Source of the DNA: Dasypus novemcinctus
Taxonomy: Eukaryota; Chordata; Mammalia; Cingulata; Dasypodidae
Reading direction: 5' to 3'
DNA length: 64,000 nt
NCBI RefSeq assembly: GCF_030445035.2
Contig: NC_080695.1
Span: 620,001 to 684,000 of the forward strand
Positions within the stretch are counted from its first letter, which is position 1. Every line of letters starts with the position of its first letter. Below are positions 1 to 12,668 of this stretch, in pieces. The translations under genes and the position numbers were made by a program. A model generated the notes under the pieces. That model was not told the DNA's origin and did not search any database. It worked only from the letters and a program-made list of their open reading frames with translations.

Positions 1-648
<648 letters not shown>

Positions 649-719
649 CTGCATGGGAGGCGGGGGTGGGTGGGGGGCCAGGGCGCCCCAGCTGGGGGTG
701 TGGGGGGCAGGGCCCTTAC

Positions 720-770
720 CTTCCCAGGTCTGTGCCGCCTGCGGCTCTGGGGCGCGGGCGCCCCTTTATC
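720..770 (-). promoter_or_regulatory. core promoter and non-coding exon 1 of block A mastin-like gene
   Basis: On the minus strand a TATA-like GATAAAG lies at 764-770. About 45 bp downstream a GTAAGG donor (714-719) ends a short untranslated first exon whose last base is 720. The same arrangement recurs 33 kb away in block B and at 29.27 kb, and matches the tryptase-family habit of an intron just before the initiator Met. The transcription start is inferred, not seen. Confidence 0.65.
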
Positions 771-1384
771 CCCCAGCACAGGAAACGGGGGGCGGGGTGG
801 GGGCTGGGGCGCCTGCGGGGCGGGGCCTGCGGCGTCGGGGCCTCCTGCGGCTGACCCCGTGGAGATGGGGGCCTCCTCGGGCCATGCGTGTGACCCCACC
901 CACTCGGGGGCAAGCAGGGACCCTGCGCTGGGCGCCAGGAGAGAAGCAGCCCTGCCCCCCAGGAGGGAGCCGGACAGCAGCCTGCGGACCCCAAACGCAG
1001 GGAACAAGAGGGCAGGGTCATGGGGACCCCGGGGCGGGCTGGTAGCCTCTTGCGCCCCTGGAGGCGCCGCCCGGGCTGGAGGCTGAGCGGCCCCAAGGGC
1101 CACCGCGGCGCAGTTCCTCCGGTCTCCACACGGGGGCGAGGGAGCAGACTCTGAGAACCTAGAAGTTGGGGTGCGCTGAGAGCCGGGCCTCCCCGCTGAG
1201 CCACAGAGCTGGGCCTTTGGGTTTCCCCCAAAGCCAGCTGGACAAACGTCCACTGCGGCAGCGCTGCTGCTCCTCAGAGACAGGGAGGGGCTAAGGGTTA
1301 AGGGCATTTCTGGGAGTGACCGTGTGCATTGTCCGTGTGCCGGTGGGACGTGTGTGCCTCAGTGTCGCATTTTCAGGGCGTTAG

Positions 1385-1680
1385 AATTGTTCTGCCTGAT
1401 CTCACAGTAATGGATACAGGCCATTTTAAATTTTGTCAATGTTTATAACAGTGTTCAGTCTAAAATAGACACCATAAGGTAAGTCATTGACCATGGTAGG
1501 AAGCAATGCTGCAATATTCGTACATCAATTGTACCAAATGTGCCATCTGCATGTAAATGTTATTATAGGGGAGAGGGGAAAGGGGGGAGGATGGTGGGTA
1601 TATGGGAATCCCCTTTATATTGTACTTGACTTTTCTGTAACTTAAAGCTTCTTTGAAGAGAAAATGAAAAAAATAAGATG
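1385..1680 (+). repeat. L1 3' end fragment
   Basis: Ends with the typical L1 tail pattern (tatgggaatcccc, then aacttaaagcttctttgaag and an A-rich stretch). The same sequence recurs at 18,520-18,812. It interrupts block A relative to block B. Confidence 0.7.
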
Positions 1681-1684
1681 CAGT

Positions 1685-2215
1685 CGCGTTGCCATGAACC
1701 CACGTGCAGCTGGGAAGTGTGAACTGCGCGATGCCGCGGGCATCTCCCCACTAATCTGGGGGTCTTCAAAGAGATATTCTCATGTGTAGTACAATCTGCT
1801 GTGCGGAATTCCTGCAGCCCCTTGGGTAGTCCTGCTCTCGGGGACCGTGGAAACAGTGTCCCTTCACGGGGTTGTCTCGTTTTTGCTGCTGCCATATAGA
1901 AACACAACAGAATTTCATGTATTGATCTCACATCTCACAATCTTAACTCTCATTTCCAATCACTGGAATGTATCTGATTTCTATATAAATAATCACACCG
2001 CATGTAAGCGATGACAGTTTTATTTCCTCCTTTCCAAACCTTATCCCTTTAGTTTCTTTTTAAAAAATAAAACCCATGAGAACTTCCAGCACAATGTTAA
2101 ATTGAAGTGGGGACAGTATTCCTTCTTGGCTTGTTGTTTCTTTAAATTTTATTTGTAGAAAGAATGCTTCTAAGGATTGTCCATTTAAGATCATGCTTCC
2201 TCTAGGTTTTATTTT
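1685..2215 (-). repeat. old L1 ORF2 fragment, one arm of a distant inverted pair
   Basis: Reverse complement of 26,757-27,285 at clearly recognisable similarity, including about 60 bp of non-L1-looking sequence at 1,685-1,745. Translation in the L1 direction is broken by stops. A decayed retrotransposon piece. Confidence 0.65.
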
Positions 2216-5200
2216 TATAGCTATACTTTACCTTATCTACGAGGGAAATTCCTTCTAGGATTTTTTACCAAAAAGTTCATTAATTTTTTGCTTCATTCAT
2301 TGACACCGAGTTGTTGTAGATGACCGTGTGTCTTCTGTGTTGGTGTGTCCACATGGTGAGTGGCACTTAGAAATTTTCTAGATAAACCCGCTTGCCTTCC
2401 TGAGCTACCCCGACCAGGTCGAAGGTGCTGTCCCTTCCCCCGCGAGCGGGCGTGGCCTGCTCCTCTGCGCGGTGGATGCTCACGTGAGCGTCGTCCCTCC
2501 TTGTGAAGATTCGGGCCCAGCGCATGAATCCTGCCATCCTTTGGCAGCACTTGCCTGTCAGATGTTTTCCCCCTTCCTTTTACTTTCAACCCCTGCTTCT
2601 CTCTTGTGAACAGCATATATCTGGATTTGTTTTGTACCCACCTTCAATATTTGTCTTTTAACTAGTGACTTTATTCCCTTTGTATTTATCACAATTATTG
2701 ACATAGGCTGGTTTCCAGCACCTTAATTTACTGCTGTACCTGGTTCAGCCACTCTTATGGTTCTTTTCCCGCCTTACCATTCCAGAACTGCTCTCTCTCT
2801 AACCTCAGTAAGAGAAGAGGCCGTGGGCTCCTCACATCTGCCCTGCACTTGCCTCCTGCTGATACCGTCTGGACTGTTAACCTGGTGATGGCCGGTAGAT
2901 TATCTCTTTTCTTGGGGGTTATCTGGCCTCAAAGGTAAGAGCAACCTTTACCCAGATAACCCATCTCCTTTACTGAACGCCTCTTGCAGCATCTTGGTGT
3001 TTATCTCCCGTTTACTCGAGCGCTTTATCTAAACTGCTTCAGAGGGCACGAGGGCTGGTGACGTGGTGTGCCTGCTGACCCACCCCTGCTCATCCTTGAT
3101 CGCTTCCCTGGAGAGAATGTGCTGGGGTCCGAGTCGTTCTCCATGACCACTCTAAATTATTGCTCCACTGTGTGTTTCTGTCTATTGTTGTTGTGGAAAA
3201 ATCGGTGCAATCCAATCTTGCTTCTTCCAGTGATCTGGGGTTTCTCAAAACGCTGGATGGAGACAGGCTCCAGCCCTGGCCCCGCACAGCTCACCTCACC
3301 GGCCTCACCAATCCCGGCCGTGCGAGCCCGTCTGCACTTCACACGTGGATATCGCGGTCATCGTGGGTTTTTAGAAATCCCGCGCCCGCGGGTTACTTGC
3401 CCTGGTCGCTGAGGGTTGGGGCTTCCCCGGAACGCACGCCTGCCTCGGCGCCCCCGGCCTCGCCCAGCCCCGGCCCTGCCACCGAGCGTGAACCCGCGTT
3501 AGTCTCGCTCACGAGTGGACCCCGGGCGGGGAGGGGCCTCGGGAGGCGCGCGTCGGCGGCAGGAGGAGGCGGTGCCCGTGGCGTGTGCGGGGCCGTGCGT
3601 GTCCGCGGCGGGCGGCGGGAGCTTGTCCTGCGCAGAGCTGGCCGCTGCTGAGGCCGGAGCCGCCCCCCCTGCCGGCACCTGCCACCGCTGGCGTCCCCGG
3701 GGCGCACCTGTGCGCGGAGCCCGGGGCCCGAGGCGGGCGGTGAGCGGGTCCCGATCCCCGGGCGCCCTTTGCGCAGTGGAAGGACACGGGTCACGGTGGT
3801 CAGCAGAGAGCCGGGTGGGGGGGTGGGCTCCACCCTGGTAGGAGGGAGGGGGGCGCGTGTCTGGTTTGGGTGCCACGTGGGGGGTCTCCAGGGGAGTTCT
3901 GCGCTGGCTCTTGGCATCTGGGTGACGTTTCTAGAATGCGGGACGGGGCTGGCTCCACGCAGGGCGAGCGCTGCCTGCGTGGGGGGTGGGCGCGTTCTCG
4001 GGAGGGGCGTGGCGGCCTCCACGGGCCTGAGCTGTGTCCCCGCAGGGCTCCCAACCTGAGGCCATCGAGGAGGCTCTGCAGAAGGAGGGGCGAGCTCGCT
4101 GGTGGAGCAGCACCCGGAACCCACCCCCGCCCCCCCTGCTCACGGGAACACGCTGAAGGGTCCCGGGCACCGCGTCGCTCTCGCCGATTGTCAAGGAAAA
4201 GGAGGCAGATCCCCCAGCGCTGGCGAGGGCCCGGGGCACCGGGCGCCAGCGCTGGCGATTTCACGGAGGTGGCCGCGGCTCCTCTGTGCGCCTGGCAGCG
4301 GCTGAGTGGGCAGCGGCGGCCCCTCCACACGCCGGCGGGGGCCACGGACCTCTGGCCAGCGAGGCTCAAGTACCCACACCAGAATTACGTTTGTGGTGGC
4401 GACAACCTGGAAAGAGCCTGACTGCTCTTCAGCCTGGGACAGGGTCATGAGCTGCCCTGTGTCCACCACAAGCAACGCCACCTCCCCACAAACAGGCAGG
4501 GACCACTGAGACCATGTGACACAGACCGTGCCAGCGTTTGCCGCCACGGACCGCCTGCGAGGCCTGGAGGGCACGGCCACAAGCTGCCCAAGCGCCACCC
4601 ACTGTGCTGCCCACGTGCCACCCACATGCCAACCATGTGCCACCCACGTGCCGCCTTAGGAACACTCTCAAGTGGTGGAAGGACGGGGCACGGGGTCAGG
4701 AGGCGCAGGCTCACAGCAAGGCACACGGAGCACAGGGGCAGGCTCGGCCGGGCAGGGGAGGGCCAGGTCCAGCTGGCCTGTGTGGGCCCCGAGATGCTCC
4801 ATTGTCGGGGCAGGAGAGCAGGACACCAGGACGCCGGCCAGCTGCCACCAGCCCCCGGGAGCTCGGGACATGCCACGGGTGGGACTGGCTGCCGGAGCTC
4901 AGAGGCCCTGGGGTGCCCCCCTCCGCTCCCCGTCAACCCCCTCCCGTCCCTCCATCTCTCTCCCTCCTCTATCTTTCTCCCTTTATTCTTCCTTCCTTTC
5001 TCTTTTTTCCTCTCATTCTCTCTCTCTCCCTGTCCCTCCATCCCTCTTTCTCTCCCTTTATTCCTTACTTCCTTTCTCTCTTTCTTTCTTTCATTCCCTC
5101 TCTCTCTAATTCTGTCTTTTTTGGTCAAAGGGAGAAAGTTTTTTACACTGGCACAAAACGCGGAGCTGTAGCTGAAAGACCACGAGGCCAGCTGGGGCGG

Positions 5201-6883
5201 CGTCGGCGCTCCTGCTTCTCTCCGTGGGAAGGATTCTGTGGGCCTTTCCTTGTTCCCACCCCACCCTGAGCTGAACCAGGGACACTGGGCGCCCGGCTCT
5301 CGTCCGGGGTGCGCAGCCCTGGGCGCGCCCTCTGGCCTCCCACTGCCATCTTGCGTGTGGGGAGCGGCGGGGGCGGGTGGGAACAGGGGCCCGGAGCCCC
5401 CGAGAGAGCTGCTCAGGGGAATCTGGTCCCAGCACCCGGTCTCCCACGTGCCTCCAACGAGGGTCACCTGCAGGGGTCACGAAGCCCCCAAGGACTGCCC
5501 TGAGAGGCCTGGACGCTCAGTGCACCGGGGACTCGATTTGGGCACAGGTTGGTGATAGGCGAAGCGGCAAGTGTAACAGCAAAACCAGCCGTGGCACGAG
5601 CTGCAGTTACAAGGCGAGGCCCCCGTCATCGAGTCCTGAAGTCCCCACTCTGAAGCTGGTGACAGGAGAGGGGTCCTGCTGTCCCCACCGCGGGCGTGGC
5701 CAGGGCCTCAGCGCGGCGCAGCTCACGGCTCCGCCAGCCTCCGCCTGCGCACAGCGCCACGTTCAGGGGTGGGTCGTGGCAGCAGCCCCCTCCCGGGACC
5801 GTGAACCGTGCTGCTTCCTGGGTGCTGAAATCAGTACCATGCGACAGCAGCGCTGGGCTGGGTCTGAGGCGCGCAGGAGGCCGTGCTTTGTCCCCGGAAC
5901 ACCGCGGCGCTGCGGGCGGCCCCCGGCGGGCCTCGGGCTCGGCTTCCCGTCACGGGGCGATGCCCGTGGTGGTGTCTCCCCGTCTCCCCAGTTTCCAGCT
6001 CTGGCCACCCCCAAGGCTCCCTCTGTGGCCCCCCCCCTGGGCCTTTCAGAAGCTGGATGAAGCCGCCCCCTGACTCCACTGCCCACCCCTCCCTGAGCCC
6101 ACACCCAGGGCCCTGGTGATGGGGGTCCTCCCCACGGGAATGGGTTCAGATCAGCTCGTGTTTTTTGGGGTTCGGAACTCCGAGCCACCGCACCCCACCC
6201 CAGCCTGTCCGACACAGCTGTGCACAGGGTGCCCTGGCCTCACGGGGCCCTGCCCCAGCGACTCGTGGTCAGAGACGCCCTTGGTATGGGGGACTCTGGC
6301 CCAGGCACAGGATGGGGCTCAGAGGACCCTAGTCATTGTCTGGGAGCCCTGCCATGGAGTCTCCCCCCACCCCCCCGTTTCGGGGGTCTAGGGAGGGGGC
6401 GGAGCCTCTCCCCTTCTTTGGAGCTTGAGTGTGGTCACGTGACCGGGGCCCCACCCCTGGAAGTCCGTGCTCAGGGCCTGGGCCACTGCAGCTCCACTGC
6501 CTGGGGTGGACACCGTGACGTCCAACTGCCCCGCCATGGGGGTGGGGCCTGCTTTTGAGCTCCCGAGGTGACGGGTGCCCTGAGGAACAGGTGAGCTGGG
6601 ACATGCCGGTCAGGGCAGGGGTCTCCTGCCTTCACCCAAGGGGCACCCCATGTCACCCCATATTTCCCATGAGCCTCAGCTTGCCATGCCCGTCCCCTCC
6701 ACTAAGAGCGCGTCCTGCAGGAGGCCCACGCGGGGTCCGCCCCTCGCCGCGGGAGCCGGCCCTGCCCGGTGCGCTGGGGCAGCGCAGGCGTGTTTGGACC
6801 CTGTCAGAAAGGCCATCGGCCCCCACAGGTCTCCCCCTCCCCAGAGCAGGGTGCCCGGCCGTGCCCACGTCCTGCGCTGGGGA
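2216..6883. other. anonymous block A DNA, no gene seen
   Basis: From 2,505 this matches block B from 35,660. It is GC-rich with many CpGs between about 3,390 and 4,330. A reading frame ending at 3,651 has a same-frame counterpart ending at 36,792, but it shows no domain, splice context or codon pattern that I can recognise. No protease exon motif (IVGG, TAAHC, GDSGGP) occurs on either strand. Confidence 0.6.
4945..5125 (+). repeat. polypyrimidine tract
   Basis: About 180 bases almost entirely C and T with CTCTCT and TTTC blocks on the plus strand. A shorter counterpart sits at 38,040-38,140 in block B. It is low complexity and length-unstable between the copies. Confidence 0.8.
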
Positions 6884-9349
6884 GATAAGGGGGCTGAGCC
6901 TGGAGGCGGGGGAGAGCGTGCCGTCCCAGGGAAGCTGCCCCCGTCTCGTCCCCCCAGAGGCCGAGTGCTCCCCGCCCGCCTCTCCCCAATGCTGCGGCTG
7001 CTGCTCCTGGCCCCGCCCTGCCTGGGGGGCCCCGTGCCCGTGACCCCAGGTGAGTCCTGACCCCCACCACCGCCCTGGCTGTCTGGGCCCCTGGGAGCAG
7101 CTGCCGGGAGGCGGGGAAGAGCTTGGCTTGCTCCGAGCTTGGGGAGATCGTGGCCTGGGTCCCTGACACCCCCTCGACCTGCTCCCCCAGATCCTGGCCC
7201 GGGGCACGAGCTGGGGGCATCGTGGGGGGACGTGACGTCTCGGGCAGGAAGTCCCCCTGGCAGGTCAGCCTGAGGTTCTATGATCAAAGTTCTTGGCAGT
7301 GGGAGCACGTGTGTGGGGGCTCCCTCGTGCACCCCCAGTGGCTGCTGACCGCCGCCCACTGCATGGAGCCGTGAGTGGCTTCCAAGGGGTGCTCCATGTC
7401 GGGTGGGGTACGGGGCAGGGGAGTACAGGAACAGGCAGGGTGTGCATCTTTGAACTGAGCCGAGCTTGCTCGGGGCCCCATGCCCAAGGACTGGCCCCTC
7501 ACCTGCTCGTGGGTGCCTGGCTCCCGGGCCCTGAGGGGTCCCCGCTGCTGCACTGAGCCTGGGTCCCTGCCCCCAGCCAGCACCTCTGAGAAGCTTCTGG
7601 TCTCCCCCCACCCAGGGAAGATTTGGAAGCTTGTGCCTTTAGGGTCCAGGTGGGCAGCTGAGGCTCTAGGAGCACGACCGGCTGAGGAGGGGGACTCAGG
7701 GCATCCGGCACCCCAAGGTCAACGCCAGCCTGTCTGTGAGGGGGGCGGGGACGTTGCCAGAACTGGAGGCCCCCGAGGTGCTCTTGGGGGCCATCAGGCC
7801 GGTCGACCCCCCCCCCCCGCCTCGCTCAGGGTCTCCGCCAGGAAGACGTGCTGGGGGACCGGCTGGGGGACGTCGTGGACGATAGTGAGGGCCAGGGGCC
7901 GCGGGCAGGCCAGGACGAGGTCTTCACTGAAATGGGTGACTCCTCGGGCCTGGGGGTCCCCCCTTTGAGGAGGTGGGTGGGGGCCCAGGTTGGGTGGGCA
8001 GTGTCCAGGACTGGGCCTGCCCTGGGGCAGCCCCGGGCCTCTGCGGTGCCAGAGTGTCTGCAGGGGGTGAGGCTGATGGCTTTGAAGTGAGGGTGCAGCT
8101 CCAGGGCGGAGTCGGGGCCCCCATGCATCCTGCTGCTGCCGGGGAAGCCCACCCCCTGAGGGGCACTGCGGGGGGACTTCTGGCCTGCGCCCCTTGAGTG
8201 GCAGAGCTGGGGGGCATTCTGTGCCTTGTGGCTGGATCCCATTCAGAGCAGACACGGGGAAACTGAGTCCCAGGGTCCCCGCCATCCGCTGAGGACCCAG
8301 CACAGAGGAAAAGGCATTTCTCGGTCGTCAGGAAGGCGCAGGAGCCCCCTGGCCAGCCCCACGGGCTCACCCAGTTCCTCCACGCAGCGCCGCTGCCCCC
8401 AGCCCACCCCCTGCAGGAGGTGGACGTGCCGGTCGTGGGGGCCGAAGACTGCAGGCGACTGTGCGACAAGATCGGGAGGGCTGTCAGGGACGACGTGTGC
8501 ATGCCGAGGTCGCGGGCTATGACGCCTGCCAAGTGCCCCCAGCCCCATTTCCATGCACCCCATCTCCGCCCTTTCCCTCCCAAGCTCTCCCAGGCCCCCT
8601 TCTGTGCCCCCAGCTCCCCCTTCAGTGACCCCAGTCCCCTTTTTGTACCCCCACTCCCCATTCAATGCAACCCCGCCCCACTCTTCTGTGTGCCCCAGCT
8701 CCACCCTTTCCCTCCCATGCTCTCCCAGCCCCCTTTTGTGCCCCCAGTCTCCCTTCATTGCTCGCAGCTCCCCCTTCAGTGCCCTCAGACCCCTCCAGTG
8801 CCCTCAGCCCCCTTCTGTGCCCCCTCAGCTCCCCCTCCAGTGCCCCTGGTCCCCCTGCAGTGCCATCCAGTCCCCCTCTCCCGTGCCCCCCCATCCCGTG
8901 GAGTTGGCCCCAGCCTGTGATGGTGGGTGCAGGCTGGGTGGGTGCAGGGGAAATGTCGGGTGAGTCCTTTCCCCCCCACAGCGTGTCTCCGGGGCCCCTG
9001 GTCTGCCGCTGGAGCTGCCCCTGGCTGCAGGTGGGCGCCGTGAGCTGGGAACATTTCTGCACCCACCAGGGCCTCCCTGGGGTGCACACCCGCGTGACGA
9101 GCTGCGTGTCCTGGGTCCCCAGTACGTCCCTCACGGGCCCGGCCAGCGGGGGGGAAGCCCCTCGCCTTCCTCGCAGACACCCCGCTTCCTCCCCCATCCG
9201 GCTGGCCCTGCCTCCTCACCCCTGCCCTGGACTCCCAGCACCCGCGCTCTCCTGAGCTGGAAGGCGAGCAGGGAGGGTGCCCAGGGGGAGCTGGGGGCGG
9301 CGGCCAGGACCCCAGGGTCCCCCACGTGCTACCTGAGAGGCTCAGTAAA
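6884..9349 (+). pseudogene. mastin-like serine protease pseudogene, block A
   Basis: Recognisable parts in order: TATA-like GATAAG (6,884-6,889); signal-peptide exon 6,989-7,049 (61 bp, MLRLLLLAPPCLGG) whose acceptor AG is missing (bases before ATG read ccca); exon 7,191-7,370 with [18 protein letters not shown] and TAAHC; degraded exon about 7,617-7,882 beginning RVQVGQL; exon about 8,405-8,530 (EVDVPVVGAEDC); last exon from 8,982 (LVCRWSCPWLQV, PGVHTRVTS); AGTAAA at 9,344. Breaks: the second exon is 180 bp instead of 181, a 1-base loss just before IVGG; a TAG follows RVQVGQLRL; the catalytic Asp motif reads AGTLPELE, so Asp is lost; the Ser motif has Asp changed to Val and a 2-base loss after the Ser; the normal stop is gone. 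Dead beyond doubt. The RWSCPWLQV end resembles mastin more than tryptase. Confidence 0.9.
8530..8895 (+). repeat. pyrimidine-rich degenerate minisatellite in pseudogene intron
   Basis: Imperfect repeats of phrases such as agctcccccttcagtgccc and cccttctgtgcccc between the last two exon remnants. The block B copy (41,495-41,690) has fewer units, so the array has expanded or contracted since the duplication. Confidence 0.75.
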
Positions 9350-11300
9350 CTCTGGAGAATTCGCTCATGGCGGTGGCGTGTGTGGACTGGGGGAGCACCT
9401 GGGGTGCCAGGGCCGCTTCGGGGAGCCTTTCAGGGGTGCCCAAGTGGGCAGGGGGGCTTCTGGGCTGCTGCCCCAGCAACACCGGCCATGGTGAGGGGCT
9501 CGGGCCTCGGTGTCGTGGCCAGCACGAGACCCCTGCCGTCCCTCTCCCTCCCCTCTTACCTTCTGGCCCACTTTTCTATTGTCCTTCCCTTTTTTCTCTC
9601 CTTCCTCCTCCTCTTTCCCAGAGCAGGTGTGGAGCTAACAGGGACAGGCCCCTGGCGGACCCCGTGGTGTGGAGGGCGGGAGCTGGTGGCCCCTGCGTCC
9701 CCCACCGCTCCTCCCACCCCTCCCCGCTGGGCCGTGTCCCCAGCCACGTCTCGAGATGTCCTCCTGTCCTGGCACCAAATTCTCAGCTTTGGATTTAAAA
9801 GTCCCATCTGGTACACCGACCCCTCCGCAGCTCATCCCGTGGACATGTCGGGTGCGCCGTGGCCCCCAAGATCCACCGTGTGAGGCTGCATTGGCCAGCA
9901 GGGCCCCCAGCGTGGACTTGGGTCTCTGCTGCCAGCCCTGCCTGGCCCTCTCGAGGCACCCTGAGCCCAGAGCCTGCGTCTCTAGGGGTGACGCTGGTGG
10001 AGGGGGCTGGGCTGGGGGTGAGCCAAGGGCAGGGGGCGCAGACCCGTGGCTAGTTTCTCCTCCTTTTTTCCATCTTTCCTAGTTTATATTTCATCTCATG
10101 GGGAACATAAGACACCATTTCCCACTAGACCACTGTGGAGCTACATTCAGCGCGCTCAGTCGTGTCAGTGTCGTGCCCTTGTCCCCACCGCCCGCCCCCA
10201 CAGAAGCCCCCACCCCCTGAGCAGTATCTCCCCCTTCCTCCCCACCCCGTCACCTCGAATCTCCTTCCTGCCTCCTGCGAGCATCTACCCGAGGCCGCTG
10301 GAGCCTGGATGCACACAGGCCCTCCCTGCCGTCTCCCCAGCACCCTGTCTCCAGGGCGCATCGGGTGGAGGCCCGGCCAGCACCTCCGCCCTTAGTTCAC
10401 GTCCCAGGTGGGGACGGGCACATCTTGTTCGTCCCTTGTGCACGGATGGACGCGTGGGTGCTTCCGCCTGCGGGTGATTGCGAGGATGCTGCTGTGAGCT
10501 GGTGTGCGCAGGCTGGTGTGCGAGGGCGGGCGTGCCAGGGCTGCGTGGCTGGGGCCTGAGTCTGCTCTGGTTCTTTGGGGTCTACGCCGAGGAGGGGGCT
10601 TGCCGGGCCCGGCTTCCTCCCGGGCGGGGTCTCCCACTCCCACCTGCTCTGCCCCTACCTAACCCCCACGGACCCGCAGGACTCGCACGAGGGGCCGTGG
10701 GTGAGAAGGACGGTCCGGGCTCACCCCCGAGGGGCTCCTCAGCTAGTGCTCCCAGGGCAGTGCTCACCGAGTCCAGGTCACAGGGCTCTCCGTCTGCACA
10801 CGGAGCCCCGAGGCGGCCTGGGGGCTGCGTAGCCCGTGGGGGTCTCCACACGGCCGTCCTGGGCCTCCGGGGCTGGGGGTAGGGGCCCGGGCTCCCCTCC
10901 TCACCCCCCCCCTCACTGCACAGCTGGGTCACAGGCAAGTCAGGCTCGGTGGGAAATGCCCTGCGGGGGCCTGGCAGCCCCTCACCCCCGTGCCGCCTGC
11001 TGAGGACCCGGGAGGCAGAGCTCAGCTTTTGGGGACACCCAGGGCTTCACCCCCAGTCCCTGCCAGGAGCCCCTTTCTGAGCCCACGTGGCATTTCAGGT
11101 TTTAAAGGCTCGGGTCCACCCGGGTCCCAGGGGCGGGGTCAGCAGCCTCCCCTCTCCCCAGGGCTGTCTCTGCACCCAGATGGTCCCCAGGGTGCTGACA
11201 CCGGGGCTCGAGTTGGGGGTGGGGGGCTCTGGTGGCTTCTGGAAATAAGACAGGGACACGCGGGGAGAGAGTCCCCAGCCCGCCTCTCCCGAGGCTCTCA
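9350..11300. other. anonymous block A DNA downstream of pseudogene
   Basis: It matches 42,121-43,800 of block B almost throughout. It includes a short T/C-rich stretch near 9,540-9,620. I see no exon-like motif, RNA gene or promoter signature. Open frames here are GC-driven. Confidence 0.55.
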
Positions 11301-12058
11301 CAGCTGCAAGCACGCGAGGAGCCCGCACGCCCCGTCCAGGCCCCGCCCCCAGCGCCCACGTGCGTCGCCCGCCCCCACCGCCCACGCACCCGGCCTCGCC
11401 CCGTGGCCCCCCACCTGCGTCCCCCCCCCCCTCCTCCTCAGGCCCCGCCCCCCAGGCCCGCAGGGGTCTGCGCTGGGCCACGCTGCCCGCTTGTCGCTGT
11501 GTGCGTGTCCAGTCTCTGAGCCCTCCCTGAGTTTGGGGCGTCCTCCTGGGGGGTCTCCCTCGGGCTTAGAGGAGTCACATGACTGGGGGCTCAGCCAATG
11601 AGAAGGACCCTCCCCGGGGCCGGGAGCCGAGCGCTGGAAGGCGGCGGGGAGGGGGCGCCCTGGTGGCCGCGGGGACCGGCCAAGGTCCTGGGGCAGCAGG
11701 AGGGACCTTGTGGGGGGGGCCCCCCCCTTCCTGGGGCGTCGTCGCCGTTTCCGGGCCCAGCAGGGACGCCCCCGGGACCCTTCCGCGCTGCCCCTGCGTC
11801 GGGAGGAACCGCCCCACTCCGAGACCGCGCACCCTCCCCGCGCCCCAGGAGAGGCTGGGGGGCGCCAGGCCAGACGCCCCCGCGCTGCCAGGGAAGCCCC
11901 CGGCCCGACCGCGCCCCGTGCCCGCCCCTGGCCCCGCGGCGCTGTGTCCCCTCACCTGCCCCTGGACCCCGGCTCTCGGGCCCGCTGCGCGGCGGGTGCG
12001 GCCTGGGGAGGGCAGGCGGCCAGGGGCCCGGGGAGGGCAGGCGGCCAGGGGCCCGGGG
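11300..12058. promoter_or_regulatory. CpG-rich segment with CCAAT box, end of block A
   Basis: Very GC-rich and CpG-dense, with a CCAAT motif at 11,595-11,599 (context ctcagCCAATgagaagg). It is kept in block B at 43,863. The layout is that of a possible CpG-island promoter, but no transcript can be assigned. A 25-bp unit (ggggagggcaggcggccagg plus five more bases) is tandemly doubled at 12,004-12,058 in this copy only. Confidence 0.4.
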
Positions 12059-12435
12059 CTGGCGCACACCCGCGAGGCTGAGCTGTGGCCCGCGGGGCAT
12101 GGGCCCTGGGTCCGGGTGGGGGCTGGGTGGGCTTCTTTCTCCTGTGGCTGGGACCCCCAGCCCGCGAGCCCAGCAGCCCCACCCTCTGGGGCGTTTAGAC
12201 CCCCCAATGCCCCCCTTCTGTTTCCTCCCGCTTGCGGACAAGCGCCCCAGGGGGCCCTGCACACTTCTGGGCCCTGGGTCCCCAGGCACCCAGTCAGCCC
12301 TCAGGGCTGGAGGCCAAGGGCCTCCTGGTGAAGGCGAGCTGGCCATGTGGTGAGCTGGCCCACCCAGAGTGCTGGCCTGTGCCGGGGTGCTGCCCCTGGC
12401 AGGAGTTCTGGCCCGTGCAGGGACCTCGTGCAGCA

Positions 12436-12668
12436 AGAGGATGCAAAAAAAGAGACACAGAAGAGAGACAATAAGAGATGTAGCAGACCAGGGAGATGAG
12501 GTGGAGTGAGAGAATGATCACCTCTCCCCCACTCTGGAAGGTCCTTGGATCAGTTCCCTGAGCCACCTAATGAGAACACAAGTAGACACAGAAGAACGCA
12601 CAGTGAATGGACTCAGAGAGCAGACAACGTAGGGAGGGGGGAGAAATAAATAAATAAATCTTAAAAAG
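12436..12668 (+). mobile_element. DAS-type SINE, 5'-truncated
   Basis: Carries the DAS tail signature: acacagaagaacgcacagt, gagagcagacaac, then AAATAAATAAATAAATC and A-rich end. The tRNA-like head is absent. Confidence 0.75.

Noticed and set aside
3160-3651. 163-codon frame with the same stop and C-terminus at 36,792 in block B
   Set aside because: The shared frame follows from high DNA identity of the blocks; the starts differ because of an indel and there is no domain or splice context. A substitution-pattern test would be needed to reopen it.
8982-9255. intact C-terminal half of a protease in the block A pseudogene
   Set aside because: LVCRWSCPWLQV is readable, but it is out of frame with the Ser codon because of a 2-base loss, and the proper stop is absent.
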